From assembly GCF_030684675.1 (NCBI RefSeq), contig NZ_JAUXXZ010000028.1, forward strand, positions 62,001-126,000: DNA of 64,000 nt, given 5' to 3'. The stretch's first letter is position 1; each line of letters starts with the position of its first letter. The stretch comes from Daejeonella sp. GTDB lineage: Bacteria > Bacteroidota > Bacteroidia > Sphingobacteriales > Sphingobacteriaceae. Positions 55,810 through 64,000 of the stretch are shown piece by piece. The position numbers and the translations under genes are program-made. The notes under the pieces are model-generated. The model did no database searches. It saw only the letters and a list, made by a program, of their open reading frames with translations, and was not told the origin of the DNA.

Positions 55810-58800
55810 ATGAAAGATCCAATAGGTTCGTTTGAAATTATAAAAGAAAACTTCATACGGTATGTGGAAACCGCGTTTGGTACCAGGTTCGATGGTGTTG
55901 AACGTGAGCGGTATAATCTTCTTAATTATGATAAAGTCCTTTATCGTAAGCCTTGGATTGAGCCCTTACCCGATTATATTACAAGCGATAAGCGTATTGA
56001 TGATTTAACCCTGGAAGATTTAGGCAATAAATTAAATATTCAAGAAGCAACTATTTTTAAGGCACTGGTAAAGACCGGATTATTCCCTGAAGACATAAAA
56101 ATGCACTCTCATCAAGCAGAGATGTTGAGATTGGCGTTGGAAGGCAATAATTGCATTATCACTTCTGGAACCGGTTCAGGTAAGACAGAATCCTTTTTAC
56201 TACCTCTGTTTGCGCAGCTTGCAAAAGAGCTTGTTGGTTGGCAACGTCCACATCCAAAACCCACAACAGTTAATATTTGGTGGAAAGAACGGGTACAAGG
56301 AGGACTTACAACTGCTCAAATTGTTGATACAGCAAACTTTACGCTGAGTGATGCCGCCAGGCAGCGCCAGCATGAAAAACGAAAATCAGGCGTAAGAGCG
56401 CTGATTCTTTATCCAATGAACGCTTTGGTTGAAGATCAAATGAGCAGGTTGAGAAAGGCTCTGGATTCGGATGATACAAGGCAGTGGCTAAATACGAATG
56501 CGAACGGCAACTCGATATATTTTGGCCGATATAATGGTAGTTCTCCTGTTGCCGGTGAATTGAAGAAGATAGTAGAGGACAGGACGGTAATCAATAAGAA
56601 AAAGGTTGATCGACTAACAGAAGTGCTACGACAAATTGAAAAGGCTTCAGACAAAGTTGAACAATATATACAAGCGGAGAATAAAACCGCAGCTGAGGCG
56701 AAGGAGTTAAAATCCTTTTTTCAACGTCTTGACGGCTCCGAAATGAGAACCCGGTTTGATATGCAAGTTGCACCTCCTGATATTCTCATTACAAACTATT
56801 CTATGCTGAGTATTATGTTAATGCGGGATGTTGACTCTGGAATTTTTGAAGAAACGAGACAATGGCTGGCTTGTGAAGACCTAATTGAAACAGAAAGACA
56901 GGATGCTAAAAGGAACAGGATATTCCACCTAATTATTGACGAATTACATTTATATAGAGGTACGCAGGGGACGGAAGTAGCCTATCTACTAAAACTTGTA
57001 CTTAACCGTATAGGATTGGATCCCCATCATCCCCAGTTGCGCATTCTAGCATCTAGTGCATCGCTTGAAGTTGGCGACGAAGACAGCAAAAATTTTGTTT
57101 GTGACTTTTTTGGAATCAGTAAAGCACATTTTGATACAAAATTTAAATTAATTGAAGGCAAAAACAATCTTGTTGTCCCCTTTCCTGAAGGCGGAAAGAA
57201 ACTTCCGGTTAGACCTTTTAAAGAAGTTGCAGAACAATTTTCACTAGCGAAAGGAAATATTTCAAATGCAAGCTTTATTGCAGCCTGCGAGGCCGCTGCT
57301 ACAAATATTGGCATAGAATTCGGAATTGGACGACAAGGAAATGGACTTGAAAAACTGCTTTCCGTGATTACAGATCCAGCCCTTCAATTGAAAGAAAGAT
57401 TGTACTCACCTTGTGCTGACTATAAAGCGGTTTGTTCAATAAAAGCAGCAGGGGATGATGCATCAGGAAAGTATTTTGCAGAAACAATTTTTGAACATAC
57501 TCAGTTAAGAGAAGATTTGCAAAATGCCCTAAGAGGTCTCCTTATAACAAGAGCAATACTTGACGAACCTCAGTTTCAACTAATTGCTTCGGCAATTCCT
57601 AACGACCGAAAATTGCCAAGGTTCAGATTTCATTATTTTTTTAGAAATATAGAGGGAATCTGGGCATCCATAAAGGCAGATGACGTCAGCAGCACCACCT
57701 ATCTGGATGGTGAACGAACAGCGGGGGAATTATTTTCCACTACAAGAATCACCTCCAGAAGCGGAAACAGGGTCTTAGAGCTACTTTATTGTGATAATTG
57801 CGGAACAACCCTATTTGGGGGAAGTAGATTGATTACTAGAAATGAATCAGGCAATCATTCTTTTGAATTGCTTCCAATCAGTCCCAACATCGAAGGAATA
57901 CCCGAAAAAACACCTGCGAAACTGTTAGAAAAAAGAAGTTTTCAGGAATTTGCTGTCTTTTGGCCGATTGGCAACCAGGAATTTATCAGGCACGATCGAG
58001 AGCATGGTATTCCAGCGAATTATTGGAGGCAGACAACCGTCAATGGCCACAACCAAGGGGACTATGAAGCCAATTGGATTGAAGCGTCAATTAATTGCAT
58101 TTCAGGTGATATTGACTTTACGCACGAAAAAGCAAACTCGGACACTAATTGGATAAAAGGATATTATTTTACAGTTACTCCAAATGGATCGGACAGGGAT
58201 GTCGCTTTTCCTGATGCTAATGGAAATATTAATGATGTAGAAACGCACCGGGCTCTTCCAAATGTTTGCCCATGCTGTGGATTGAATAATCAAAAGCGAA
58301 GACAAGATACACCCAAAAGAAAATTCACACCCATTAGGGGCTTTAGAACAGGTTTTGCTAAAACGACACAGATATTCGCAAAGGAATTAATGTATCAATT
58401 GCCCGATAACGAAGCCCAACGAAAACTGGTTGTCTTTTCAGACAGCCGTGAAGATGCTGCCCAGGTCGCAAACGGCATCGAAAGAAACCATTTTACAGAT
58501 TTGTTACGTGAAATTTTGGTTGACGAACTTCACACCAATTTGATGTTACGCTTCCATATCATAACGGCCTTGGATAGTAGTGATGAAGAGCGACAAATAG
58601 AACTTCGGGAAAAAGCGCCAATAATTTATGACGAGGTGGAAGATCTGTTTGACAAATCAAATTACCTTGGGCAAAATACAGTCAAGCAGCGCGAGAAAGA
58701 GGACGCATCTATTAGGTTAAACGAGTATCGTTCCTTGCTGATAAATGTGAGGGAATTGGTCCACATTACAAATTCAGTAAATCTCGCACCACTTATTAGA

Positions 58801-61800
58801 AAGTTTGTTGATCTAGGAATTAATCCAGGCGGTAATGATCTTTCGTTACAATCCAAACCATTAGCAGGCAGATTTGTCCCGTGGTATGAATTAATTGACT
58901 TTGACAGGGAGGAATGGAAAGCGGGCATTAGTGATGAGTTCATTGCAGAAATGAGGGACGGAACACTGACCAACCTAGCTTCTATGTTCTTTGGATCACT
59001 TTTTTATTCTTTTGAATCGTCAGCATTAGGTTATGTAAGCATCAATCCGGTTTTGCCGGTAATTACTGACCAAGCACGTGCGGTTGTACTTTCACCGGAG
59101 GTGTTTTTACAAATTGTCAATTCAACCATTCGAATTTTAGGAGATAAATACAAACATAATAAAGTCGACGACCCGAACCCTTTTAACCTCACGACATATA
59201 ATGAACTCCCCGGCCAAGTAAAAAAATATATCCGCGCAGTCGCTCTCCGCTTTTCAAAACAAGAACATGAACTGGGAGATGCTGTGTTTACAACACTCAA
59301 TACAGGCGGTTTATTGACCGGAGATACAGGAATTCAAGTTGAAAATCTCTTCATTAAAGTTGCAAGATCAACTGACTATGTTTGGACAAGTCCGCGCGCA
59401 AGCAGGCCACACCTGCATCTTAGCGGAGGCATTTGCACTTATTCAGTTACACCATTACAGACTGACAATGATGGCATTTGCGATGACATATGGGGAAATA
59501 ATTATTTATCGTACAATGCTATAAAAGAGAAGCGACCGCCAATACGTTTACACTGTGAAGAATTAACTGGCCAGACGGACGACCAATTTGAGAGGCAAAG
59601 GCATTTCCGAAATATTATCCTTCCAGACGAGGGTGAAAGACAAGTAAAGGCAATTGATTTGTTAAGCGTAACGACTACTCTTGAAGTGGGCGTTGACATC
59701 GGGGCCTTGCAAGCGGTAATGTTGGGTAACATGCCTCCACAAAGGTTTAATTATCAGCAACGGGTCGGACGTGCGGGTCGCAGGGGTCAGGCTTACTCTG
59801 TAATATTAACTTTTTGCAGGGGTAGAAGTCATGATGAGTTCTATTTTTCAAATCCTCACAAGATAACAGGTGATTCGCCGCCAACTCCGTTCCTTACGAT
59901 GAATCAGGAAAGGATCTTTAAACGTTTGCTTGCAAAGGAAATTTTCAGAAAGGCATACAAGTACGAGAACATTGACATTAGAAACGACGAAAAATCAAGT
60001 GTTCATGGTGAATTTGGAAGTATAGGCGACGTACAGGTAAATTGGCTTGAATACAAAGAACAAATTATCCATTGGATTAACAATAACGTTACCAAAATAG
60101 AAGAAACAGTTGACGCATTAATAACACCTGCTTTGCTGACTAAGAAGAATGATTTTGTTACCTGGATAACAGATACACGAGATATGAACGGCCTGATGGG
60201 AAAGGCCCAGAGTGTTATAAACAACGAGGAAATATCAACTACAGACGTGTCAGAAAAACTGGCAGAAGGCGGGGTATTGCCAATGTTCGGAATGCCCACC
60301 ACAATAAGAAATCTATACCATGGCATTAAAAAAAATCTAGATCCACTTTCTATAGACAGAGCGCAATCAATGGCAATCTATGAGTTTGCTCCCGGCGCCC
60401 AAAAAACAAAGGACAAAGCAATACACCAAGTGATAGGTTTTACAAGCGACATAATAAGTACAAGAATACGTGGAATTGAGACTGTTACCAACGTAAGAAC
60501 GGGCAATCAGCTTCCCTTCTCAATGAACCGCTGGTTTGTACGTTGCAGGGCGTGTGGCTTTTTTGAAACCTATTCAGAGGAAATGAAAATTGAATTGGAT
60601 ACCCAAAGTCAGTTTGACGATTGCCCCAATTGCGGTGAAGTTAATCCCGATAAATACCAAAGACCAGTAAAATTGAAATCTCCGAGAGCATATAGAACTA
60701 ATCTTTCTATCGGTAGCGATTCAAAAGATGATTCAGAGTTTCTTTTGTCAAGACCACCAATTTTTGCAGAAAAGATAAATGATCCGGATAATCCAGATCA
60801 ACATCAAATCATAAACAATGCTAACCTGACTATAAGTGACAAAGATGTTACTTGGAGGGTTAACACGAACTCTGATCGCTATTTCACGGGAAGACTTTAC
60901 AGCACAAATAATAGATTCCCTTTTAACCAAGGTAATGGATATTGGTTTAATGAACAGTGGTTAGTCAATGATTTCGCCGTTAATTCTGAGTCAAACGGTT
61001 ATTCAATGTTCGTTCAGAATGGCACAGTCGGTCAAGATGAAAATATTGCTTTGGCAGCCAATAAAAAGACCGAGATTTTTAGAATAGCACCTGCAAGCGT
61101 TTCCTTGGAATTGGACCTGAATATGTTTTCAAGGGAAACCGATCCACCGCATATTAAGGCACAATCTAACGGTGTGCGTTCAGGATATTATTCAGCAGCA
61201 TTCTTATTTCAAAGGATTTTGGCAGATAAACTCGATGTTGATCCTGCGGAAATTGAAATTGCGGATATTTCTATGAAAACCCTTGACGATGGAACAGATC
61301 GGAAAATCGCTGAAATTATCTTAACAGATGAATTACCTAACGGCTCTGGGTTTGTGCGGTATTTATATAATAATTTTCAGAACATTCTTGCCGAAGCAAT
61401 AAATCCGCCTGATGCAACTGACTATTTGGGTAAGATTCATACACAAACACATCAAGACAGGTGCAGTGATGCTTGCTACGATTGCCTGAAAGTTTACAGG
61501 AACATGAATTATCACAGTTTGTTGGACTGGAGATTAGGCTTAGCTATGATCAGAGTCATGAGCGACGCGAGTTATACATGCGGGGCAGACGGCAATTTCA
61601 GTCACTATATTGAACTGAATACTTGGCTTGAATTTGCGACTGAATTAAGAAACAGCTTCGCCCAGAGCTTTAGTTTTACAGATTTGGCTGAAATTAACCG
61701 ATTACCTGTGATTACGTTCGGAAGAAATCAAGCAAATGTGATAATGATCGTTCATCCTTTCTGGGATTTAAGAAATATCCGCGAGGCAAATTGGTTGGCT

Positions 61801-61920
61801 GAAGTAAAAGCTGAAATTGATGAATATAGTAGTAGCAGAGGCGGTACTATCAGTATCATTGACACTTTCAATTTACATCGCAGGCCTGGATGGTGCTACG
61901 AAAAGTTAGTTAACAGATGA
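55810..61920 (+). CDS. DruE-like DEAD/DEAH helicase with DUF1998-like C-terminus
   Basis: The 2036-residue protein has Walker A GTGSGKTE (residues 120-127), Ia-like ILYPMNALVEDQ, motif II DELH (from residue 377), motif III SSAS (about 414), FSDSRED (about 876), motif V TTTLEVGVDIG (about 1287) and motif VI QQRVGRAGRRGQ (about 1316). Zinc-type Cys pairs lie near 660 (CDNC), 820 (CPCC), 1579 (CRAC) and 1605 (CPNC). The C-terminus has RCSDACYDC (1884-1892), as in DUF1998 proteins. This fits DruE, the helicase of Druantia anti-phage systems. DISARM differs by splitting helicase and DUF1998. The stop overlaps the nuclease start. Confidence 0.9.
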   Translation: MKDPIGSFEIIKENFIRYVETAFGTRFDGVERERYNLLNYDKVLYRKPWIEPLPDYITSDKRIDDLTLEDLGNKLNIQEATIFKALVKTGLFPEDIKMHSHQAEMLRLALEGNNCIITSGTGSGKTESFLLPLFAQLAKELVGWQRPHPKPTTVNIWWKERVQGGLTTAQIVDTANFTLSDAARQRQHEKRKSGVRALILYPMNALVEDQMSRLRKALDSDDTRQWLNTNANGNSIYFGRYNGSSPVAGELKKIVEDRTVINKKKVDRLTEVLRQIEKASDKVEQYIQAENKTAAEAKELKSFFQRLDGSEMRTRFDMQVAPPDILITNYSMLSIMLMRDVDSGIFEETRQWLACEDLIETERQDAKRNRIFHLIIDELHLYRGTQGTEVAYLLKLVLNRIGLDPHHPQLRILASSASLEVGDEDSKNFVCDFFGISKAHFDTKFKLIEGKNNLVVPFPEGGKKLPVRPFKEVAEQFSLAKGNISNASFIAACEAAATNIGIEFGIGRQGNGLEKLLSVITDPALQLKERLYSPCADYKAVCSIKAAGDDASGKYFAETIFEHTQLREDLQNALRGLLITRAILDEPQFQLIASAIPNDRKLPRFRFHYFFRNIEGIWASIKADDVSSTTYLDGERTAGELFSTTRITSRSGNRVLELLYCDNCGTTLFGGSRLITRNESGNHSFELLPISPNIEGIPEKTPAKLLEKRSFQEFAVFWPIGNQEFIRHDREHGIPANYWRQTTVNGHNQGDYEANWIEASINCISGDIDFTHEKANSDTNWIKGYYFTVTPNGSDRDVAFPDANGNINDVETHRALPNVCPCCGLNNQKRRQDTPKRKFTPIRGFRTGFAKTTQIFAKELMYQLPDNEAQRKLVVFSDSREDAAQVANGIERNHFTDLLREILVDELHTNLMLRFHIITALDSSDEERQIELREKAPIIYDEVEDLFDKSNYLGQNTVKQREKEDASIRLNEYRSLLINVRELVHITNSVNLAPLIRKFVDLGINPGGNDLSLQSKPLAGRFVPWYELIDFDREEWKAGISDEFIAEMRDGTLTNLASMFFGSLFYSFESSALGYVSINPVLPVITDQARAVVLSPEVFLQIVNSTIRILGDKYKHNKVDDPNPFNLTTYNELPGQVKKYIRAVALRFSKQEHELGDAVFTTLNTGGLLTGDTGIQVENLFIKVARSTDYVWTSPRASRPHLHLSGGICTYSVTPLQTDNDGICDDIWGNNYLSYNAIKEKRPPIRLHCEELTGQTDDQFERQRHFRNIILPDEGERQVKAIDLLSVTTTLEVGVDIGALQAVMLGNMPPQRFNYQQRVGRAGRRGQAYSVILTFCRGRSHDEFYFSNPHKITGDSPPTPFLTMNQERIFKRLLAKEIFRKAYKYENIDIRNDEKSSVHGEFGSIGDVQVNWLEYKEQIIHWINNNVTKIEETVDALITPALLTKKNDFVTWITDTRDMNGLMGKAQSVINNEEISTTDVSEKLAEGGVLPMFGMPTTIRNLYHGIKKNLDPLSIDRAQSMAIYEFAPGAQKTKDKAIHQVIGFTSDIISTRIRGIETVTNVRTGNQLPFSMNRWFVRCRACGFFETYSEEMKIELDTQSQFDDCPNCGEVNPDKYQRPVKLKSPRAYRTNLSIGSDSKDDSEFLLSRPPIFAEKINDPDNPDQHQIINNANLTISDKDVTWRVNTNSDRYFTGRLYSTNNRFPFNQGNGYWFNEQWLVNDFAVNSESNGYSMFVQNGTVGQDENIALAANKKTEIFRIAPASVSLELDLNMFSRETDPPHIKAQSNGVRSGYYSAAFLFQRILADKLDVDPAEIEIADISMKTLDDGTDRKIAEIILTDELPNGSGFVRYLYNNFQNILAEAINPPDATDYLGKIHTQTHQDRCSDACYDCLKVYRNMNYHSLLDWRLGLAMIRVMSDASYTCGADGNFSHYIELNTWLEFATELRNSFAQSFSFTDLAEINRLPVITFGRNQANVIMIVHPFWDLRNIREANWLAEVKAEIDEYSSSRGGTISIIDTFNLHRRPGWCYEKLVNR

Positions 61921-62993
61921 TGAATAGAATTGGAAAAATAAATTACAGGCAAATCAACAGAATTTCCCCAAGCCAATTTTATTCCATGAAAAATTGTGCC
62001 TACAAATCCATTCTGGCAGAAGCTTTCGAGAAGAAACCTCTGTTGCCTATTTCACCAACCGCATATTTGGGAATAGTCATGCATAAAATGCTTGAGTTGA
62101 TTTCAAAAGGCACAGTGTCTAGTGAAGAAGAATTTGATTTTCAATTTAATGAACAAGTAAAATTCCAGGAAGAAACTTTGAAACAGCTAGGTTACCCCTT
62201 CTTTGTTCCCCTTCAAAAGAACGTAAAGGATTTTGGAATGAAAAAGATTCTATTAAAGAAGCATTTGAAAAATCGTGTCATACGAACAGGGTCAGCTAGA
62301 AGTATCAAGATCGATTCTGAAAAATGGTTCGAATCAGCAGATAAATCAATCGGCGGGAAAATTGATCTGATAATCGAGGAAGGATTTGAGACAGAAATTA
62401 TTGATTTCAAAACCGGAGGAATTACCCACGATGTATTAGACGACGAAGGGGATGTTTTTTCGAATATAAAAAATGAATACAAAGAACAGTTAAAATTATA
62501 CGCTTACTTATATTTTGAAAAAACAGGCAAATATCCTGTCCGTTTGAGTTTGGTTGATTTGGCAAAACAAAAATTTACTGTTGACTTTACCAGCCATGAA
62601 TGCAAGACAATTTTTGACGAGGCCAGGGAGTTATTAAAGGCAACCAATAATAGCATCAACAATTCAATATTCTCTGCTAATCCATCTGTTGAAAATTGCA
62701 AATACTGCCTCTATAGGCCGGCATGCAGCTATTTTTTAGAATATTTAAAGATAAATGACTCATTTAATGACATTTCTGGAAGAATATCAAAAGTGGTTAA
62801 GTATCTCAACGGGAATGTAACGGTATTCATTGATTTGCCGGAAAGGAGTATTTCGGTTATGGGTTTTATTGCAGAAAACCTCCAGTATTTTAATGAAAAT
62901 ATCAATAACACCATTGCTATTTTCAACGTGAAGAAAGAAGCCAGTGAGAATGTTTATTCAGTTACAAGGACTACAACAATTTATGATCAATAG
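61917..62993 (+). CDS. Cas4/AddB-like PD-(D/E)XK nuclease with iron-sulfur cluster
   Basis: The 358-residue protein opens with RISPSQFYSMKNCAYK and has active-site residues His56, Asp150 (GGKIDLI), Asp163 and Lys165 (IIDFKTG) and a Gln191/Tyr195 pair (QLKLYAY). Cys27 and C261-x2-C264-x5-C270 match the four-Cys iron-sulfur site of Cas4 and AddB. The last 85 residues look like an extra beta-rich domain. It should cut DNA, presumably unwound by the helicase. Its ATG overlaps the helicase stop (ATGA), and its end overlaps the methyltransferase start by 11 bases. Confidence 0.88.
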   Translation: MMNRIGKINYRQINRISPSQFYSMKNCAYKSILAEAFEKKPLLPISPTAYLGIVMHKMLELISKGTVSSEEEFDFQFNEQVKFQEETLKQLGYPFFVPLQKNVKDFGMKKILLKKHLKNRVIRTGSARSIKIDSEKWFESADKSIGGKIDLIIEEGFETEIIDFKTGGITHDVLDDEGDVFSNIKNEYKEQLKLYAYLYFEKTGKYPVRLSLVDLAKQKFTVDFTSHECKTIFDEARELLKATNNSINNSIFSANPSVENCKYCLYRPACSYFLEYLKINDSFNDISGRISKVVKYLNGNVTVFIDLPERSISVMGFIAENLQYFNENINNTIAIFNVKKEASENVYSVTRTTTIYDQ

Positions 62994-64000
62994 TAAGATA
63001 CCCATTTTATCATGTTTCTCGGGCGGTGGCTTTCTAGATATGGGATTTGAAATAGCCGGGTTCTCAATTGTTTGGACTAATGAGATTGAGCCATCATTTT
63101 CAACGTTCTATAGTGAGGGCATTACATCGTGGAAAAAAAATAAGGAAGCAATAAATAACGAAATTAAATGCACTATATCCAATAACTATTCAATAAAAGA
63201 CGTAACACAGGAAACAGTAATCGATGAAGCCTTTGGCGGTGAAAAACCAGACGTTTTTGGAATGATTGGGGGACCTCCATGTCAGGATTTCAGTATTAAT
63301 GGAAATCTCAATGGGTTTAAAGGAGATCGAGGATCATTGACTGATACATATTTATATAAAGTACTTGAATTACAACCGTCATTTTTTGTGATGGAAAATG
63401 TAACTGGCTTAATAAAGGTTAAAAAGCATGGCAAGCACTTTTTTGAGCTACTTAAAGCAATGGCAGACGATTATTTAATTGATTGGGATGTTTTAAATAG
63501 CTTGGAATTTGGAGTGCCTCAGTCTCGCGAAAGAATATTTGTTATTGGTCTCAATAAAAAACAATTTCAGTTGGATTCCATTAAGCTGAATATCAAAGGT
63601 CAATGGTTTCCATTTAGAGAAAATGCCATATATCAAAATCCACAGACTTATTACAAATGGCCGCAGCCAAACGCTTTTGGAAATTCGGTATCAAAATCAA
63701 ATGATATTCCCTTGCAACTCTGTTTGGACTCTTGCCTAGTCCCGTACAACGAAGAGCAAAATATTCCGAATGCCGATGAATATTTTAATCTAACAGGTGA
63801 CAAAGAAAGGTTCAAACAAATAAAAGAAGGTGAGACAAACCGCCCTTCATTTAAAAGACTTCACCGTTTTAAGTATAGTCCCACTGCTTGTTATGGTAAC
63901 AATGAAGTGCATTTGCATCCCTACTATAATCGAAGACTATCCGTTAGAGAGGCATTGCGAATACAAGGGGTTGACGATTCATATGTATTATCTACAAAAG
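62983..64000 (+). CDS. C5-cytosine DNA methyltransferase (3' end beyond window)
   Basis: The ATG at 62983 opens 339 codons that run off the right edge. Motif I is FSGGGFLDMGFE, motif IV GGPPCQDFS with catalytic Cys100, motif VI MENVTGL (about residue 138), motif VIII QSRERIF, and the last visible part SVREALRIQG is close to motif X. The target site is unknown. The gene starts inside the 3' end of the nuclease gene, so all four genes form one unit. It could mark host DNA as self, like DruM of Druantia type II or DrmMII of DISARM. Confidence 0.93.
   Translation, partial: MINSKIPILSCFSGGGFLDMGFEIAGFSIVWTNEIEPSFSTFYSEGITSWKKNKEAINNEIKCTISNNYSIKDVTQETVIDEAFGGEKPDVFGMIGGPPCQDFSINGNLNGFKGDRGSLTDTYLYKVLELQPSFFVMENVTGLIKVKKHGKHFFELLKAMADDYLIDWDVLNSLEFGVPQSRERIFVIGLNKKQFQLDSIKLNIKGQWFPFRENAIYQNPQTYYKWPQPNAFGNSVSKSNDIPLQLCLDSCLVPYNEEQNIPNADEYFNLTGDKERFKQIKEGETNRPSFKRLHRFKYSPTACYGNNEVHLHPYYNRRLSVREALRIQGVDDSYVLSTK

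Noticed and set aside
57027-60326. Antisense open frames within the helicase gene
   Set aside because: They have no family resemblance and lie in a frame fixed by the helicase codons.
52973-64000. Assignment to DISARM
   Set aside because: DISARM has separate helicase and DUF1998 proteins and usually a phospholipase-D protein; here one chain holds both and no PLD motif was seen.

Overview
The window is a piece of a Bacteroidota chromosome, most likely a Sphingobacteriia/Cytophagia-type environmental bacterium. The evidence is a low-GC, densely packed genome, a gliding lipoprotein (GldD), a protein with a type IX secretion (T9SS) style C-terminal domain, Bacteroidota -7 boxes (TAnnTTTG) in front of several genes, a futalosine menaquinone pathway and a NagB-PIG-L fusion. 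No replication origin, rRNA operon or CRISPR array was seen.

Positions 1-50240 are mostly ordinary chromosome. At 1-4860 a PhoR-like sensor kinase (cut by the window edge) follows a flavoprotein, a methyltransferase and a type III polyketide synthase on the minus strand, with a UbiA prenyltransferase divergent; together they look like a phenolic-lipid or quinone pathway. At 4941-13100 there is an HD hydrolase, a THUMP RNA methyltransferase, a DUF3127 protein with an SSB-like tail, a secreted protein, an RprX/RprY-type two-component pair and a DUF4153 membrane protein. At 13263-32240 lie an ALDH7-type dehydrogenase, a TPR protein, comA-aroE-gldD, an M20 peptidase, an MBL hydrolase, a LolC/E permease, HldD, MqnD and MqnB (mqnD carries a heptanucleotide repeat in frame), QueD, FolE, FabD and a 1241-residue NtrY-like kinase. 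At 32490-41730 are a GHL10 glycosidase, an M16 protease and an amino-sugar set (NagX-like acyltransferase, sulfatase, NagB/PIG-L fusion). A frameshifted phosphatase pseudogene, a beta-barrel protein, a CsbD-like protein, an S41 protease, an S9 peptidase, LpxH and release factor 1 follow.

From 49913 onward the window enters a genomic island. It begins with tRNA-Lys, whose 3' end is partly duplicated 87 bp downstream, then tRNA-Asp, a perfect 13-bp palindrome and a tyrosine integrase pseudogene split by a foreign segment. A DUF234-type AAA ATPase comes next, with palindromic repeats in its upstream region. The island then holds a tightly coupled plus-strand operon at 52973-64000: a 943-residue protein of unknown function, a 2036-residue DEAD/DEAH helicase with a DUF1998-like C-terminus, a Cas4/AddB-like iron-sulfur PD-(D/E)XK nuclease and a C5-cytosine DNA methyltransferase that runs off the window. 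This looks like an anti-phage system related to Druantia (DruE-type helicase, type II-like with a methyltransferase), and it is the most interesting part of the window.

Outside the island the main oddities are a structured, gene-free stretch at about 18870-19130, a 28-bp direct repeat flanking a hairpin-rich 157-bp insert between lolE and hldD, and the potentially phase-variable repeat inside mqnD.
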